Source of the DNA: JAEWWD01 sp964440115
GTDB lineage: Bacteria; Bacillota; Clostridia; Christensenellales; CAG-138
Reading direction: 5' to 3'
DNA: 64,000 bases
Assembly: GCA_964440115.1 (NCBI GenBank)
Contig: CAYTPV010000010.1
Span: forward strand, 62,001-126,000
Shown one piece after another: positions 15,069 through 23,751 of this stretch (its first letter is position 1; every line of letters begins with the position of its first letter). The position numbers were made by a program, and so were the translations under genes. The notes under the pieces are model-generated. The model ran no database searches. It was not told where the DNA came from and saw only the letters and a program-made list of their open reading frames with translations.

Positions 15069-16202
15069 GTGCTATGCCGAAAATGTAAAAAGGAGATCCC
15101 CGAATTTAGTTCATACTGCAATTTATGCGGTTCCGCACAGGCGTCGCCCGCTCGTAAGCCGAAAGCCCGCGGGAATGGCCAGGGTACGGTTTATAAACGT
15201 GGCGATACATGGACAGCTGTCGTCACCAAATACGTCGGTACGCAGCGGATCGTGCGTAGCAAGGGCGGCTTCGTGCGCAAAAAGGATGCTCTGGACTACC
15301 TCCCTTCCCTGTCCTTCTCCAAACCAAAGGAAGACGCCCGCACATTCAAAGCGCTGTATGATGAATGGAGCGGCACGCACTATGCAAATATATCCGCATC
15401 AAAGCAAACCGCCTACAAAATAGCTTACAATCGATGTGAGCCTCTATGGTATTACTCGTGGGCAAGCCTTGGATTAGCCGATATGCAAAAAACCGTGGAC
15501 GACCGGGCAGATACCTACTACACCCGTCGAGATATGAAAAACCTCATGAACCAGATGGGCAAATACGCCATTCAGGCGGGTTATACGGATAAGAACTTTG
15601 CGGATTATATTAAGTTACCACCCCTTGAAAAGCCGCATAAGGAAGCCTTCACCGACGACGAGATTGCCGCGTTGTGGGCGGATTATGCGCAATACGAGTT
15701 CACCGGCAGTATCCTCATCATGATCTATACCGGTATGCGCTACGGCGAGCTGGCAACCATTAAGACCGAGAACATCCACCTGGCCGAAAGCTACATGCTC
15801 GGCGGTATTAAATCTGACGAAGGGAAACTGGGTGAGATACTGATACTCGACGAGATCAAGCCGATCATTAAACACATGATGGTAGATAAGAAACTGCTGA
15901 CAATCAGCGAGGAGAAGTTTCGCGAACTGTTCGATGAGACACTGGCCCGCGCTGGCTGTCGGCCACTGAAGCCGCACTCCTGCCGCCACACCTGCGCGAC
16001 GTTACTCGCCAAGGCCGGAGTACCGCCGGCTGTCATCAAAGAGATTATGCGGCACAAGTCGTATGCCACGACCATCCAGTATACGCATATTGATCGCGAG
16101 ACCAAGTTGGAGGCGTTAAAAGCTATTACACACAAATTACATGCACCGGACCCGAAACCACCGATAAAACGGGCAAACATGACACTCCTGCTAAGGGAGT
16201 AG
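15069..16202 (+). CDS. int: prophage tyrosine integrase with N-terminal zinc ribbon
   Basis: A 377-residue tyrosine recombinase. It begins at a GTG so as to include both cysteine pairs (CRKC at 3-6, CNLC at 17-20), a zinc ribbon common in integrases of Clostridia elements. An AP2-like arm-binding segment (GNGQGTVYKRGDTWTAVVTK) is followed by the core-binding helices. The catalytic residues are Arg in TGMRYGEL, HSCRHTCA, and Tyr in TIQYTHI. The last codons (TLLLRE and the stop) are encoded by tRNA-Ser sequence, so the gene ends inside its own attachment site. It integrates and, with a helper, excises the prophage. Confidence 0.95.
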   Translation: MLCRKCKKEIPEFSSYCNLCGSAQASPARKPKARGNGQGTVYKRGDTWTAVVTKYVGTQRIVRSKGGFVRKKDALDYLPSLSFSKPKEDARTFKALYDEWSGTHYANISASKQTAYKIAYNRCEPLWYYSWASLGLADMQKTVDDRADTYYTRRDMKNLMNQMGKYAIQAGYTDKNFADYIKLPPLEKPHKEAFTDDEIAALWADYAQYEFTGSILIMIYTGMRYGELATIKTENIHLAESYMLGGIKSDEGKLGEILILDEIKPIIKHMMVDKKLLTISEEKFRELFDETLARAGCRPLKPHSCRHTCATLLAKAGVPPAVIKEIMRHKSYATTIQYTHIDRETKLEALKAITHKLHAPDPKPPIKRANMTLLLRE

Positions 16203-16247
16203 GCTGGGGTAACTGGCGCGAGGGTTCAAATCCCTCCTTCTCCGCCA
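16185..16247 (+). other. attachment site: 3' half of tRNA-Ser(GCU)
   Basis: From the anticodon region (CTGCTAA loop with anticodon GCT) the sequence runs through a long variable arm, a T-arm GAGGG-TTCAAAT-CCCTC (16220-16236), acceptor strand CTTCTCC, discriminator G and CCA (16245-16247). The 5' half is missing and is replaced by the integrase coding sequence. Integration therefore took place in the anticodon stem-loop, a classic tyrosine-integrase target. The intact tRNA should lie at the other prophage end, outside the window. Confidence 0.9.
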
Positions 16248-16248
16248 A

Positions 16249-17046
16249 AAAAAATTTACGGTAGATTTTCTCGCAAAGAAAATGAAGGTCAATGTAGGCG
16301 AGGTACCGCAATACTATGTGGAACACTCCCACGAGCCAATTATCGATCCGGAGGAGTTCGAACGGGTACAGGTTGAGTTTGCCAGGCGAAAAGCTATGGG
16401 GCGCAGTTACAGTTCAAACGGGGTTTTCGCTTCAAAGATTGTTTGCGGGGATTGCGGTGGATGCTATGGTTCAAAGGTATGGCATTCCACCGATAAGTAT
16501 CGCCGAACCATATGGCGGTGCAATGCCAAATTCAAAAACGGGGAACGCTGCCGAACGCCGCATTTTGATGAGGAGACAATAAGGACCCGCTTTGTAGCGG
16601 CATTCAACACGCTTATGGAAAACCGAACCGCTTTGCTAGACGACTGCCGCCTTATGCAGACGGAGCTTACCGACCCCTCCATCATTGAAGCAAAGCTATC
16701 GGAACTTTATCAGGAAATGGATGTGGTCACGGAACTCACCAGAAAATGCGTTGAACAAAATTCCCAGAGTGCACAAAGTCAGGAAGAATACATAGCACGC
16801 TATAATGCCATTGTTAAAAGGTACGATGCTGCGAAAACGAAGGCTGAAGCCCTTCAGCGGAAACGCGCGGACAGAATGGCGCAGGCGGATGCAATGGGCG
16901 GCTTCATGTTTGAACTGTCTGAGCGGGACAATGCCCTCACAGAGTTTGATGACAGGCTCTGGATTGCCACCATCGAAAAAGCTACGGCTTACCACGATGG
17001 GCGGCTGGTTTTCACTTTCAAAAATGGGCTTGACATAGAAGGATGA
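16249..17046 (+). pseudogene. C-terminal half of a large serine recombinase (truncated)
   Basis: The open frame starts at the CCA end of the half tRNA (KKFTVDFLAKKMKVNVGEVPQYYVEHSHEPII) and continues as a typical large-serine-recombinase C-terminus. It has the end of the recombinase domain, a zinc ribbon (CGDCGG, with two further Cys about 20-30 residues on), a coiled coil and the closing domain ending FKNGLDIEG. The catalytic serine domain and a start with a ribosome site are missing. It is the relic of an older TndX-like element cut off at the tRNA, against which the prophage later integrated. Confidence 0.88.
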
Positions 17047-17153
17047 TATGAATCCTCTAATGACAAACGGGTTGTTTTGTCAGCGTCCTTATTTATTTGA
17101 CATTTATTTAGTGCGAAACAAGCCTTGATAGTAGTCCACATCCTGTATTTCTA

Positions 17154-17182
17154 TTGATATTTTGCTGTCTTTAATATATATT
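17154..17182 (+). promoter_or_regulatory. sigma-A-like promoter of the kinase operon
   Basis: TTGATA (17154-17159) and TATATT (17177-17182) are spaced by 17 bases. Transcription would begin near 17189, so the folded leader at 17208-17287 would be inside the 5' untranslated region. Confidence 0.55.
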
Positions 17183-17207
17183 TATCTTGTTATTAAGGTA
17201 TTTGCCA

Positions 17208-17287
17208 TTCACCTTTCAAGAGGCATCTAGGTCCTATGGGCATACCCCGATAGGCACCGCTTATGAGGTATAAGGTTCGGTGGTGAA
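17208..17287 (+). promoter_or_regulatory. candidate structured RNA leader (three-way junction) before the HTH-kinase operon
   Basis: Three nested pairings can be drawn. A closing stem joins 17208-17212 to 17283-17287 (TTCAC/GTGAA). Hairpin 1 at 17233-17254 pairs CCTAT with ATAGG and an inner GGG with CCC around CATA. Hairpin 2 at 17255-17282 pairs CACCG with CGGTG and CTTAT with ATAAG. The GGTGGTG that would serve as ribosome site lies in the closing strands, five to ten bases before the ATG, so folding could control translation. I do not recognise a known riboswitch class. Confidence 0.45.
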
Positions 17288-17292
17288 CATAC

Positions 17293-17742
17293 ATGGATGA
17301 ACTGAAGAAATCTCTTCCGACGAGTGCCCTTTGGGAACAACTTTTTAAGGCTTCAACGATTGAACAGTTTTACAGTCATCATGAAAATGAAATTGGGTTA
17401 CCGGCGTTTTCCGAGTACATCACTTCCTTATGTAAGCAGCGCGGTGAAGTTCCTGAGCGCATTATAAAAAAAACAAATATTGAACGAGCCTTTGGTCACG
17501 CTATCTTTCGCGGCGACCGCAATCCATCACGTAATACCGTTATACAGCTTGCTTTCGGCTTTGATGCTGACGTGGAATTAGCACAATCTCTGCTCAAGCA
17601 CGCGGGCCATAGTCTTTTATATCCGCGAGTTCCGAGAGATGCAGTTATTAGTTATTGCCTATTCCATCACATAAGCCTTATTGAAACACAACATATACTT
17701 TTAGAATTAGGATTGCCACTGATTGGGGACGCGAAAATATGA
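17293..17742 (+). CDS. HTH protein paired with a Ser/Thr kinase
   Basis: A 149-residue protein with an XRE-like core (INIERAFGHAIFRGDRNPSRNTVIQLAFGF, about residues 60-95), preceded by a helical region and followed by a tail with LYPRVPRDAVISYCLFHH. It overlaps the kinase gene by the four bases ATGA, so the two are made together. Pairs of such a regulator and a membrane kinase recur in Clostridia, and the regulator is a likely phosphorylation target or a DNA-binding output. The lack of classic HTH spacing leaves some doubt about DNA binding. Confidence 0.7.
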   Translation: MDELKKSLPTSALWEQLFKASTIEQFYSHHENEIGLPAFSEYITSLCKQRGEVPERIIKKTNIERAFGHAIFRGDRNPSRNTVIQLAFGFDADVELAQSLLKHAGHSLLYPRVPRDAVISYCLFHHISLIETQHILLELGLPLIGDAKI

Positions 17743-19346
17743 GCAATATGCAAGAGGCGATCCATGAGCTTTCCGCTGCCTTTAAAGAAATTGAACTGCC
17801 TCGCGAGTTTCTTGAAAGCTACGACCAGCTTGAATGTTTATCGCACAATCACGGGACGGAAACATACCTTGTGCAGCGAAAAGGCTCTCAGACGCTCTGC
17901 ATCGCAAAGTGCTACGACAGAAAAATATATCAGTCAGTCAATGAAAGCGTCATTTTGAAAACCCTTTGTCATTATGGGATGCCCGCTTTCATGGATGAAT
18001 ACCAGAACGATGCTGTGGAATGCATCGTGCGAGAATACGTCAAGGGTACGCCGCTTGACAAATACATAACCGAACATGATTTGTCGGAGGCGCAGATCGT
18101 CACCTTATGCGTGGAGCTATGCGATATTTTGCGCTATTTGCATGAACAGGAGCCGCCCGTTATCCACCGCGATATAAAGCCGCAGAATATTATTATGAAG
18201 GATAACGGAAAGCCTGCCCTTATCGACTTCGATATTGCGCGCGTCTACGACAGCAACTCGGAAACGGATACGCAAATCATAGGCACAAGAACCTATGCAC
18301 CGCCCGAGCAATACGGTTTTTCACAGACCGATAGCCGCGCCGACATTTACTCCCTCGGCGTTTTGCTCTGCTTCCTGCTAACGGGCAAGACGGATGTAAA
18401 AAACGCGAAAGTACCGAACAAACGCCTGTCTGCTATCGTGCGCCGCTGTGCGGCCTTTTCGCCCGAAGAACGCTTTTCGGATGTCGCCGGCGTGAAAAGT
18501 GCGCTGCTTTCTACCGACGGCCGCAAGAAGAAGAAGGTCGTCCGCGCTTGTTCCTTTGCGGCGGCTGCGTTAATCTGCCTGTGCGCGGGATTCGGCCTTG
18601 GACGTTATACGGATTTTCTTACGGTTTCCGCGCAAGCGTATGGCGTGCGGTTTGCGGAGCCTTTGGTGGAACAGGCCGTGCGCGTTCAACTCGGGAAAAA
18701 TGAAACCGAACCCATCACGAAAGAAGAATTGCTGTCTGTCCGCGAAATATATATCTTCGGAAACGAGGCGTCCGTGTCACAAGACGCCTTCTTTGAAGGA
18801 CTTGGTGGTCGGCTGCGCGATGCGCCACGCGGTACGATCGCTACGCTCAAAGATGTGAAGATGCTGCCAAACCTTGAAATGCTATACGTCAACTACCAAA
18901 CGCTTAGCGATATATCCGCTCTGTCGGAGCTTTCCTATCTGAGCGAGGTGAACCTCCGGCACACCTTTGTGGAGGATATTTCCGTGCTTTCCGATATGTC
19001 GCATTTGCGCCGCGTAACGTTATACGATACGCATGTTACGGATATGTCCGCGCTTACTTCCTGCCCCATGCTGGATTTTTTGGATGCGGGCGAAACGAAA
19101 ATCGCCTCCCTGGATACCCTGCCTTCCTCGCTGCAAACGCTATCCCTAAAGCGCGCGGCCATTCTATCGCTAAACGGGATAGAGCGCTTTGAACGGCTGC
19201 AAAAGCTTTATTTGAGCAATACGGATTTAGCCGACTTGGAGCCACTTGCCCGCGCGCCGCAATTAAGAGCGGTCTACATCGATGAAACCATGCGCGACGC
19301 TGCGGATGCGCTCGGTGATACGGCTTTTGAAATTCTATATGAGTAA
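17739..19346 (+). CDS. membrane Ser/Thr protein kinase with extracellular leucine-rich repeats
   Basis: A 535-residue Hanks-type kinase. Cytoplasmic catalytic domain at residues 30-262: lysine K57 in CIAKCY, HRDIKPQN (143-150), DFD at 163-165 in place of DFG, and APPE at 187-190. One membrane span (268-289) is followed outside by a linker and about seven leucine-rich repeats (residues 360-520; units such as LPNLEMLYVNYQTLSDISALSEL). Instead of PASTA domains, the LRR region would sense a surface ligand. The DFD variant replaces the glycine of the magnesium loop, and such kinases can still be active. It is coupled to the HTH gene upstream. Confidence 0.9.
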   Translation: MSNMQEAIHELSAAFKEIELPREFLESYDQLECLSHNHGTETYLVQRKGSQTLCIAKCYDRKIYQSVNESVILKTLCHYGMPAFMDEYQNDAVECIVREYVKGTPLDKYITEHDLSEAQIVTLCVELCDILRYLHEQEPPVIHRDIKPQNIIMKDNGKPALIDFDIARVYDSNSETDTQIIGTRTYAPPEQYGFSQTDSRADIYSLGVLLCFLLTGKTDVKNAKVPNKRLSAIVRRCAAFSPEERFSDVAGVKSALLSTDGRKKKKVVRACSFAAAALICLCAGFGLGRYTDFLTVSAQAYGVRFAEPLVEQAVRVQLGKNETEPITKEELLSVREIYIFGNEASVSQDAFFEGLGGRLRDAPRGTIATLKDVKMLPNLEMLYVNYQTLSDISALSELSYLSEVNLRHTFVEDISVLSDMSHLRRVTLYDTHVTDMSALTSCPMLDFLDAGETKIASLDTLPSSLQTLSLKRAAILSLNGIERFERLQKLYLSNTDLADLEPLARAPQLRAVYIDETMRDAADALGDTAFEILYE

Positions 19347-19370
19347 GTGAATATCAATCAAATAAATCCG

Positions 19371-19399
19371 AAAAGGTGAGCTGACAGCTCACCTTTTTT
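19371..19399 (+). terminator. intrinsic terminator of the HTH-kinase operon
   Basis: AAAAGGTGAGC / GCTCACCTTTT with a five-base loop is followed by a T-run. It begins 25 bases after the kinase stop. Confidence 0.9.
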
Positions 19400-19500
19400 G
19401 CTTTTCACCTTGGTAAAATAAGGTTGTCATTGGTAAAGTGTCAATGCAATTTGCAAAAAAGGTACGAATCAATTCTTCTACCACAGGAGGAGCGGTTATT

Positions 19501-20073
19501 ATGGCAGTAGCATACACCACCTATACAGCAAAGGCAGAATTCCCTTTCCATTATCATTTTGTTTGTGAGCATTGCGGCAAGGATAGCGGGATGCTCGCAT
19601 CCAAGGTGCAAGGGAGCAACAGTATCAATATCAGCGGCAAAGGCCGCCCAACGCCCGCACAGCAAGCGGATCTGCAAACCGGTGCGCAAGCAAGCGCACA
19701 GACGGCTCTGCGAATCAAAATACAAAACGCGGAAAAAGGGAAATACGGCGAGGGTGTAAGCTCTAAATGCCCCCATTGCGGAAAAATCCAATCTTGGGAG
19801 CTTAAGAGCGGCCGGTGGAAGCCCCTATGGAGTGCATTATCAGGCTTGGGCATCGGTTTTTTTATTATGGTATTCGCTGGATTTTTCGGAAAACAAGCGG
19901 GCAATGCGGCGGTTATTGCTATGCCCATAGGCTTTGGTGTGGGGCTTCTTTTGGGCTTGATAGGGCGGGTGCGGGCAAAGGCAGATTCCGCAAGAACTTC
20001 CAACAGGAACAAGCCGGAGTTTATTTGGCCGAGTGTTGTTGATACGCACGCCGACTCCATAGGGACTATTTAA
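19501..20073 (+). CDS. zinc-ribbon protein with two C-terminal membrane spans, unknown
   Basis: A 190-residue protein with AGGAGG before the ATG at 19501; the upstream in-frame codon has none. Two cysteine pairs (CEHCGKD and CPHCGK) separated by about 75 residues, rich in Gln and Ala, form a zinc ribbon. Two hydrophobic spans lie near 118-137 and 142-161. The layout repeats in two other proteins of this locus (21.7 and 23.75 kb). No enzyme motif is visible. Confidence 0.75.
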   Translation: MAVAYTTYTAKAEFPFHYHFVCEHCGKDSGMLASKVQGSNSINISGKGRPTPAQQADLQTGAQASAQTALRIKIQNAEKGKYGEGVSSKCPHCGKIQSWELKSGRWKPLWSALSGLGIGFFIMVFAGFFGKQAGNAAVIAMPIGFGVGLLLGLIGRVRAKADSARTSNRNKPEFIWPSVVDTHADSIGTI

Positions 20074-20092
20074 AGGAAAAGGAGCGCCGCCA

Positions 20093-21628
20093 ATGGCAAC
20101 GCCGAGCGAAAACCTAAAGTCGGTATTGGTGCATTTCGGCATTACCAATCTTGCGCTTTCTAAAGCGCTGGAGCTTGACCCTTCTCTTGTAAGCCGATAC
20201 CTTTCGGGGCATCGGCAGCTTAAAGCGGCAAGCCCGCAGATGGAAGCCATTGCAGATTATATCCTTAGCCGCAGCAGACGCATAAAGGACATGGAATGGC
20301 TCAAGGAGCAGTTTCAAGCGGCAGGCCTGCCTGTAGACCTGTCCACCGTTTACCGCTTTAAGCAAAACCTCATCATGTGGCTTTCTTCCGACGGCGATAA
20401 GCTACGAAAAAACCTTGGTGCAGCGCTGCCGGGGGATATTGCAGGCCGTGAACCGCCCATAGTCCTACCCCCATATGGCCATACGGAAGCCGCCGAAAAC
20501 ACCGTAAGTCTCGGCTGTCTGCAAATGGTGCTGGAGCTTTCCCCCATCTTAAAGGCGCTGCCGCGCGGCTCGATAATGGATATCTTTCTTTCAAGCGATC
20601 AGATCATAACAACGACGAACGAGGATATTGCCGCGTTGCTGTTGCGAAGCATAGATGAAAATGACTTAAAAATCCGCATGGTCGTTTGTGTTTCGGGCGA
20701 TACAAAGGCGATGTCGGCACTCATTGATATTTTTATGGCCGCTTTGATATCGGGGCATATCCAGCTATCCGTGGTGCATGGCATGACGCAGACCGTGACT
20801 CACCAGATGCACATGATGATTCCCGAAGCGGCAGCTATGCTGGTAACGGAAACGCCGGGCAATACCGTGCCGCCTATGGCCGTGATTCTACGCGAACCGT
20901 CATTTATTGCGGAGATTCAGAAAAGCTTTGAGCAGGCGGCCCGATTTGCGCAACCTGTGCTGAACATCTATGGGGATGACTTTTCGCGCAATATCCTTGA
21001 GATCATCTATCAGGAGTTTTGCACGCCCGGCGCGCTGGACGTGGTGAAGGATTACATTAACCCCCTGTATATGCAGGGGGCAGCGTACAACAACGCCCTG
21101 CTTGCTCACGGGCATAGCGATGCGGAGTATACATGGCGTAGCGCTGAGTTTGCCCGTTTTAAGTCGGGTTTGGATGAAACCCTGCGCGGGGGCGAGCTGT
21201 TCCGCGAAATCCTCTCGCTTTCTCGGCTGAATAGAATCGCGCAGGATGGTTTTTGCCGCATGCCGGGACTGTATTTTATGAAAAAGGGCTTTGTGCGGCT
21301 GGATGCGCAAGGCTGTGCCGCGATCTTAAACGGCTATATCCGCTATCTTGAGGCGTTCCCCAATTTTCACTTATTGATTCTTGATGATATAGCGCTACTC
21401 CACTCGGATAACTGCTGGCAGTTAAAGCGGAACCACCACCTTGCCATTAACTATTGGAACGGGGCGGAGCCGGTCATGATCCACTCCGACCAGCTCATGC
21501 TTCTGCGTGAGTTTCAAACGCATTTTGACAGGCTGTGGGCGCAGGGCACGGGCGGTATCGGGAGCCGCGCGAATGTGATAAACATTTTACGGGATGTGGC
21601 GGGGCGGCTGAAAGTAGATAGAATGTAA
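20093..21628 (+). CDS. HTH regulator with large C-terminal sensor region
   Basis: A 511-residue protein with AAGGAG before its ATG. Residues 5-45 (SVLVHFGITNLALSKALELDPSLVSRYLSGHRQL) are an XRE-type helix-turn-helix. The remaining 460 residues alternate short strands and helices and end in a helix LREFQTHFDRLW, a pattern seen in PLD-like ligand-sensing domains without HKD catalysis. It would bind DNA as a response to a cytoplasmic signal. A shortened copy of its C-terminus is found at 22762-22844. Confidence 0.7.
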   Translation: MATPSENLKSVLVHFGITNLALSKALELDPSLVSRYLSGHRQLKAASPQMEAIADYILSRSRRIKDMEWLKEQFQAAGLPVDLSTVYRFKQNLIMWLSSDGDKLRKNLGAALPGDIAGREPPIVLPPYGHTEAAENTVSLGCLQMVLELSPILKALPRGSIMDIFLSSDQIITTTNEDIAALLLRSIDENDLKIRMVVCVSGDTKAMSALIDIFMAALISGHIQLSVVHGMTQTVTHQMHMMIPEAAAMLVTETPGNTVPPMAVILREPSFIAEIQKSFEQAARFAQPVLNIYGDDFSRNILEIIYQEFCTPGALDVVKDYINPLYMQGAAYNNALLAHGHSDAEYTWRSAEFARFKSGLDETLRGGELFREILSLSRLNRIAQDGFCRMPGLYFMKKGFVRLDAQGCAAILNGYIRYLEAFPNFHLLILDDIALLHSDNCWQLKRNHHLAINYWNGAEPVMIHSDQLMLLREFQTHFDRLWAQGTGGIGSRANVINILRDVAGRLKVDRM

Positions 21629-21718
21629 GATTAATTCAAATGCCGTAACGTCGGGCCTAGTTGGCCTGAAGTGAACAACGGGTATTAAACAAAACACATT
21701 ATACAAGGAGGCAATCCT

Positions 21719-22771
21719 ATGGCTGCCTGTCTGAAGTGCAAGAAAAGAGATGCGAATGAAAAGCCGTACTTGTTATTGTACGACAAAAAAACAAAAGACA
21801 ACCTATCAGATGAAAAGCAAAGAAAGGCAGATCCTCTGATTATCGGTTCTCTACGTATAGCTGCATGCCCGCAGTGCCTTGCAAAAATGGCCTGGAAATC
21901 TGTCGGGAAATCCCTCTTGTCATTCATAGCGGGAACAGCCGCGGTATTTCTGCTTGCGTGGCTTTTAAGCAAATTGTTCCAAGTTGCTTGGATCGGCGGG
22001 GGGCTGATGTGGCTCGGATTGTGCGCCAACTTTTTCAAAAAAATAGGGTCGGCAGTGAAAACTACTGACCGGCTCGGTGCGGGCAGGTTTGCTTATGATG
22101 ATTACCTAAAGCATGGCGGAATACCAAGGCATGATTTTTCATGGCTCAACGAGGACGCGTTGGAGACGTTTTCGGAACTTGAATTTTCGCTGGAGAAATC
22201 CGACAAGCTTGACCCGGACGATCTGATGATGATTGATGAACAGACGGCGGCGGATATCATGGCGAAAACGCCTAATATGACGGGAACCGAAAAATCCACG
22301 GTAACATCTGCTTTTGCGGCAACGAAGCAAATGGCTCCGCAATCGCAGGAAATAAAACTGCCATCCGTTTTAAAGTGCTTCTGGCAACCGGTTGCAGCAA
22401 GCTTGAATCTTGCAGTCGCACTTCTGACGGTCTTTTTGTTTGTGGAAGAGACATCAAACATCTCCATATATAACGGTGCCGTCCTGCCGCTGATTCTGGC
22501 GATTGTATCCGGAATATCCGGAATAGGCGGCGCGATTCTACTCATGTGCCAGAAAAAACAGGGCTACATCTTTACTGCGCTGATGCTTGGGCTATTATGG
22601 TTTTTCGCAATCGGCAGCGGTTCGCATATTCTCAGAGGCGATTCGGTAGGTCTTTCAGTCATGGTGTTGATACCGGCTTTGCTATACATCCCATTTATAA
22701 AAGGATATCCTCCAGCAAAGCACGGACCTGTTTCACAAACTGAGGGCGCAGAGTATGGACGTGATCGGTAG
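21719..22771 (+). CDS. multispan membrane protein with N-terminal CxxC pairs, unknown
   Basis: A 350-residue protein with AAGGAGG seven bases before the ATG. Two CxxC pairs (CLKC at 4-7, CPQC at 50-53) form a zinc ribbon, then two hydrophobic spans (about 65-100). After a charged cytoplasmic stretch come four or more spans (about 225-330). The end (EYGRDR) looks like a junction, because the next bases carry the decayed tail of a different paralogue. I do not recognise the family. Confidence 0.7.
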   Translation: MAACLKCKKRDANEKPYLLLYDKKTKDNLSDEKQRKADPLIIGSLRIAACPQCLAKMAWKSVGKSLLSFIAGTAAVFLLAWLLSKLFQVAWIGGGLMWLGLCANFFKKIGSAVKTTDRLGAGRFAYDDYLKHGGIPRHDFSWLNEDALETFSELEFSLEKSDKLDPDDLMMIDEQTAADIMAKTPNMTGTEKSTVTSAFAATKQMAPQSQEIKLPSVLKCFWQPVAASLNLAVALLTVFLFVEETSNISIYNGAVLPLILAIVSGISGIGGAILLMCQKKQGYIFTALMLGLLWFFAIGSGSHILRGDSVGLSVMVLIPALLYIPFIKGYPPAKHGPVSQTEGAEYGRDR

Positions 22772-22844
22772 CAGCGCCAAAGTGATAAGCATTTTACGGG
22801 ATGTGGCAGGGCGGCTGGATGCACAGGAAACGGCAAGTGATTGA
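22762..22844 (+). pseudogene. fragment of a paralogue of the 511-residue HTH regulator
   Basis: In frame, 22762-22844 reads VIGSSAKVISILRDVAGRLDAQETASD and stop. The last 25 residues of the regulator ending at 21628 read GGIGSRANVINILRDVAGRLKVDRM. DNA identity is high over ATTTTACGGGATGTGGC. It is a leftover C-terminus from a second copy. Confidence 0.8.
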
Positions 22845-22928
22845 GGCAGCCTCAAATACTATCAACTTGACATCGGATTGCTGAAGCATCAATAAAACCA
22901 CAAACGATAGGAGGCAGGAGGAAAAAAC

Positions 22929-23633
22929 ATGAGTGAAAGAATAATAGCAAATACCTTGGCGGTTTTGTATGTGTTGCAGTTGCCATTGCTGATCGGCTTG
23001 TGTATTTACAACGCAAAAACCGTGAAAAAGAAAGGACGCCCTGCTGCCCCCTTTGTATGGCTGACCATCGGTTTGTCGGTCGCCACGATTATCGGTTCCA
23101 CGTTGTTATGGGTGTTGCTACATTGGCCTTTGGGCAATAACGGCTATACTGAGGGGTTCCTTACGGTTTTTCTGGCCTTGTGCGGAAACGCCTCTTCTGT
23201 GCTGGCTGCAAAGCGTGCGCTCAATGCGGAGGACAATCGCGAGAAGATTCTCTCGCACTCGCTGAGGCCTGAACATTTTACCAATGGGCAAGCCTTTCGT
23301 CGGACGGATTTTGACGGCTGGATTCTAGCCAGTAGGAAAGCGGCCCGCATCGCGCTGCCCTGCTATCTCGGCGCTATACTGGCGGGCGGCGCATTAAGTT
23401 TAGTTTTTTCCAATGCCATCGGTGGGGTCTTTGGCAATGTGATGGCACTCCTTTGCGTTTTTGCCGGACTTCTGACGGGCAGCGCCCTCATGAAGCGGGC
23501 AGGACGGGAGACCGCCTATTATGCCACCAGAGTCTTGCACATTTCCAAGCAGGATATTGCCGCTGCCAGAGAACAGATGAAGCGGGGCACCGTAGTTTGG
23601 AGCGCGCCAAGTGATGCGGGACCCGTCGCATAA
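22929..23633 (+). CDS. four-span membrane protein, unknown
   Basis: A 234-residue protein with AGGAGG before its ATG. Hydrophobic spans lie near 8-27, 42-65, 138-160 and 166-188, with a charged loop (about 90-130) between the pairs and a basic C-terminal tail. There are no cysteine pairs or catalytic motifs. It is in the same run of plus-strand membrane proteins as its neighbours. Confidence 0.7.
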   Translation: MSERIIANTLAVLYVLQLPLLIGLCIYNAKTVKKKGRPAAPFVWLTIGLSVATIIGSTLLWVLLHWPLGNNGYTEGFLTVFLALCGNASSVLAAKRALNAEDNREKILSHSLRPEHFTNGQAFRRTDFDGWILASRKAARIALPCYLGAILAGGALSLVFSNAIGGVFGNVMALLCVFAGLLTGSALMKRAGRETAYYATRVLHISKQDIAAAREQMKRGTVVWSAPSDAGPVA

Positions 23634-23751
23634 GAGGAGGCGTGAATCCATAAGCTTCCGTCGCCGTTCTTCGGGCCAACTTGGCCCGAGGTGAATAAGA
23701 AGCGTGTGAGCACGGAGTTCCTCAATTCGGTATGGGGAGGAGTAAAATCTT

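Noticed and set aside
16185..16247. A complete tRNA gene
   Set aside because: Only the 3' half is present; the acceptor 5' strand and D-arm are replaced by integrase coding sequence.
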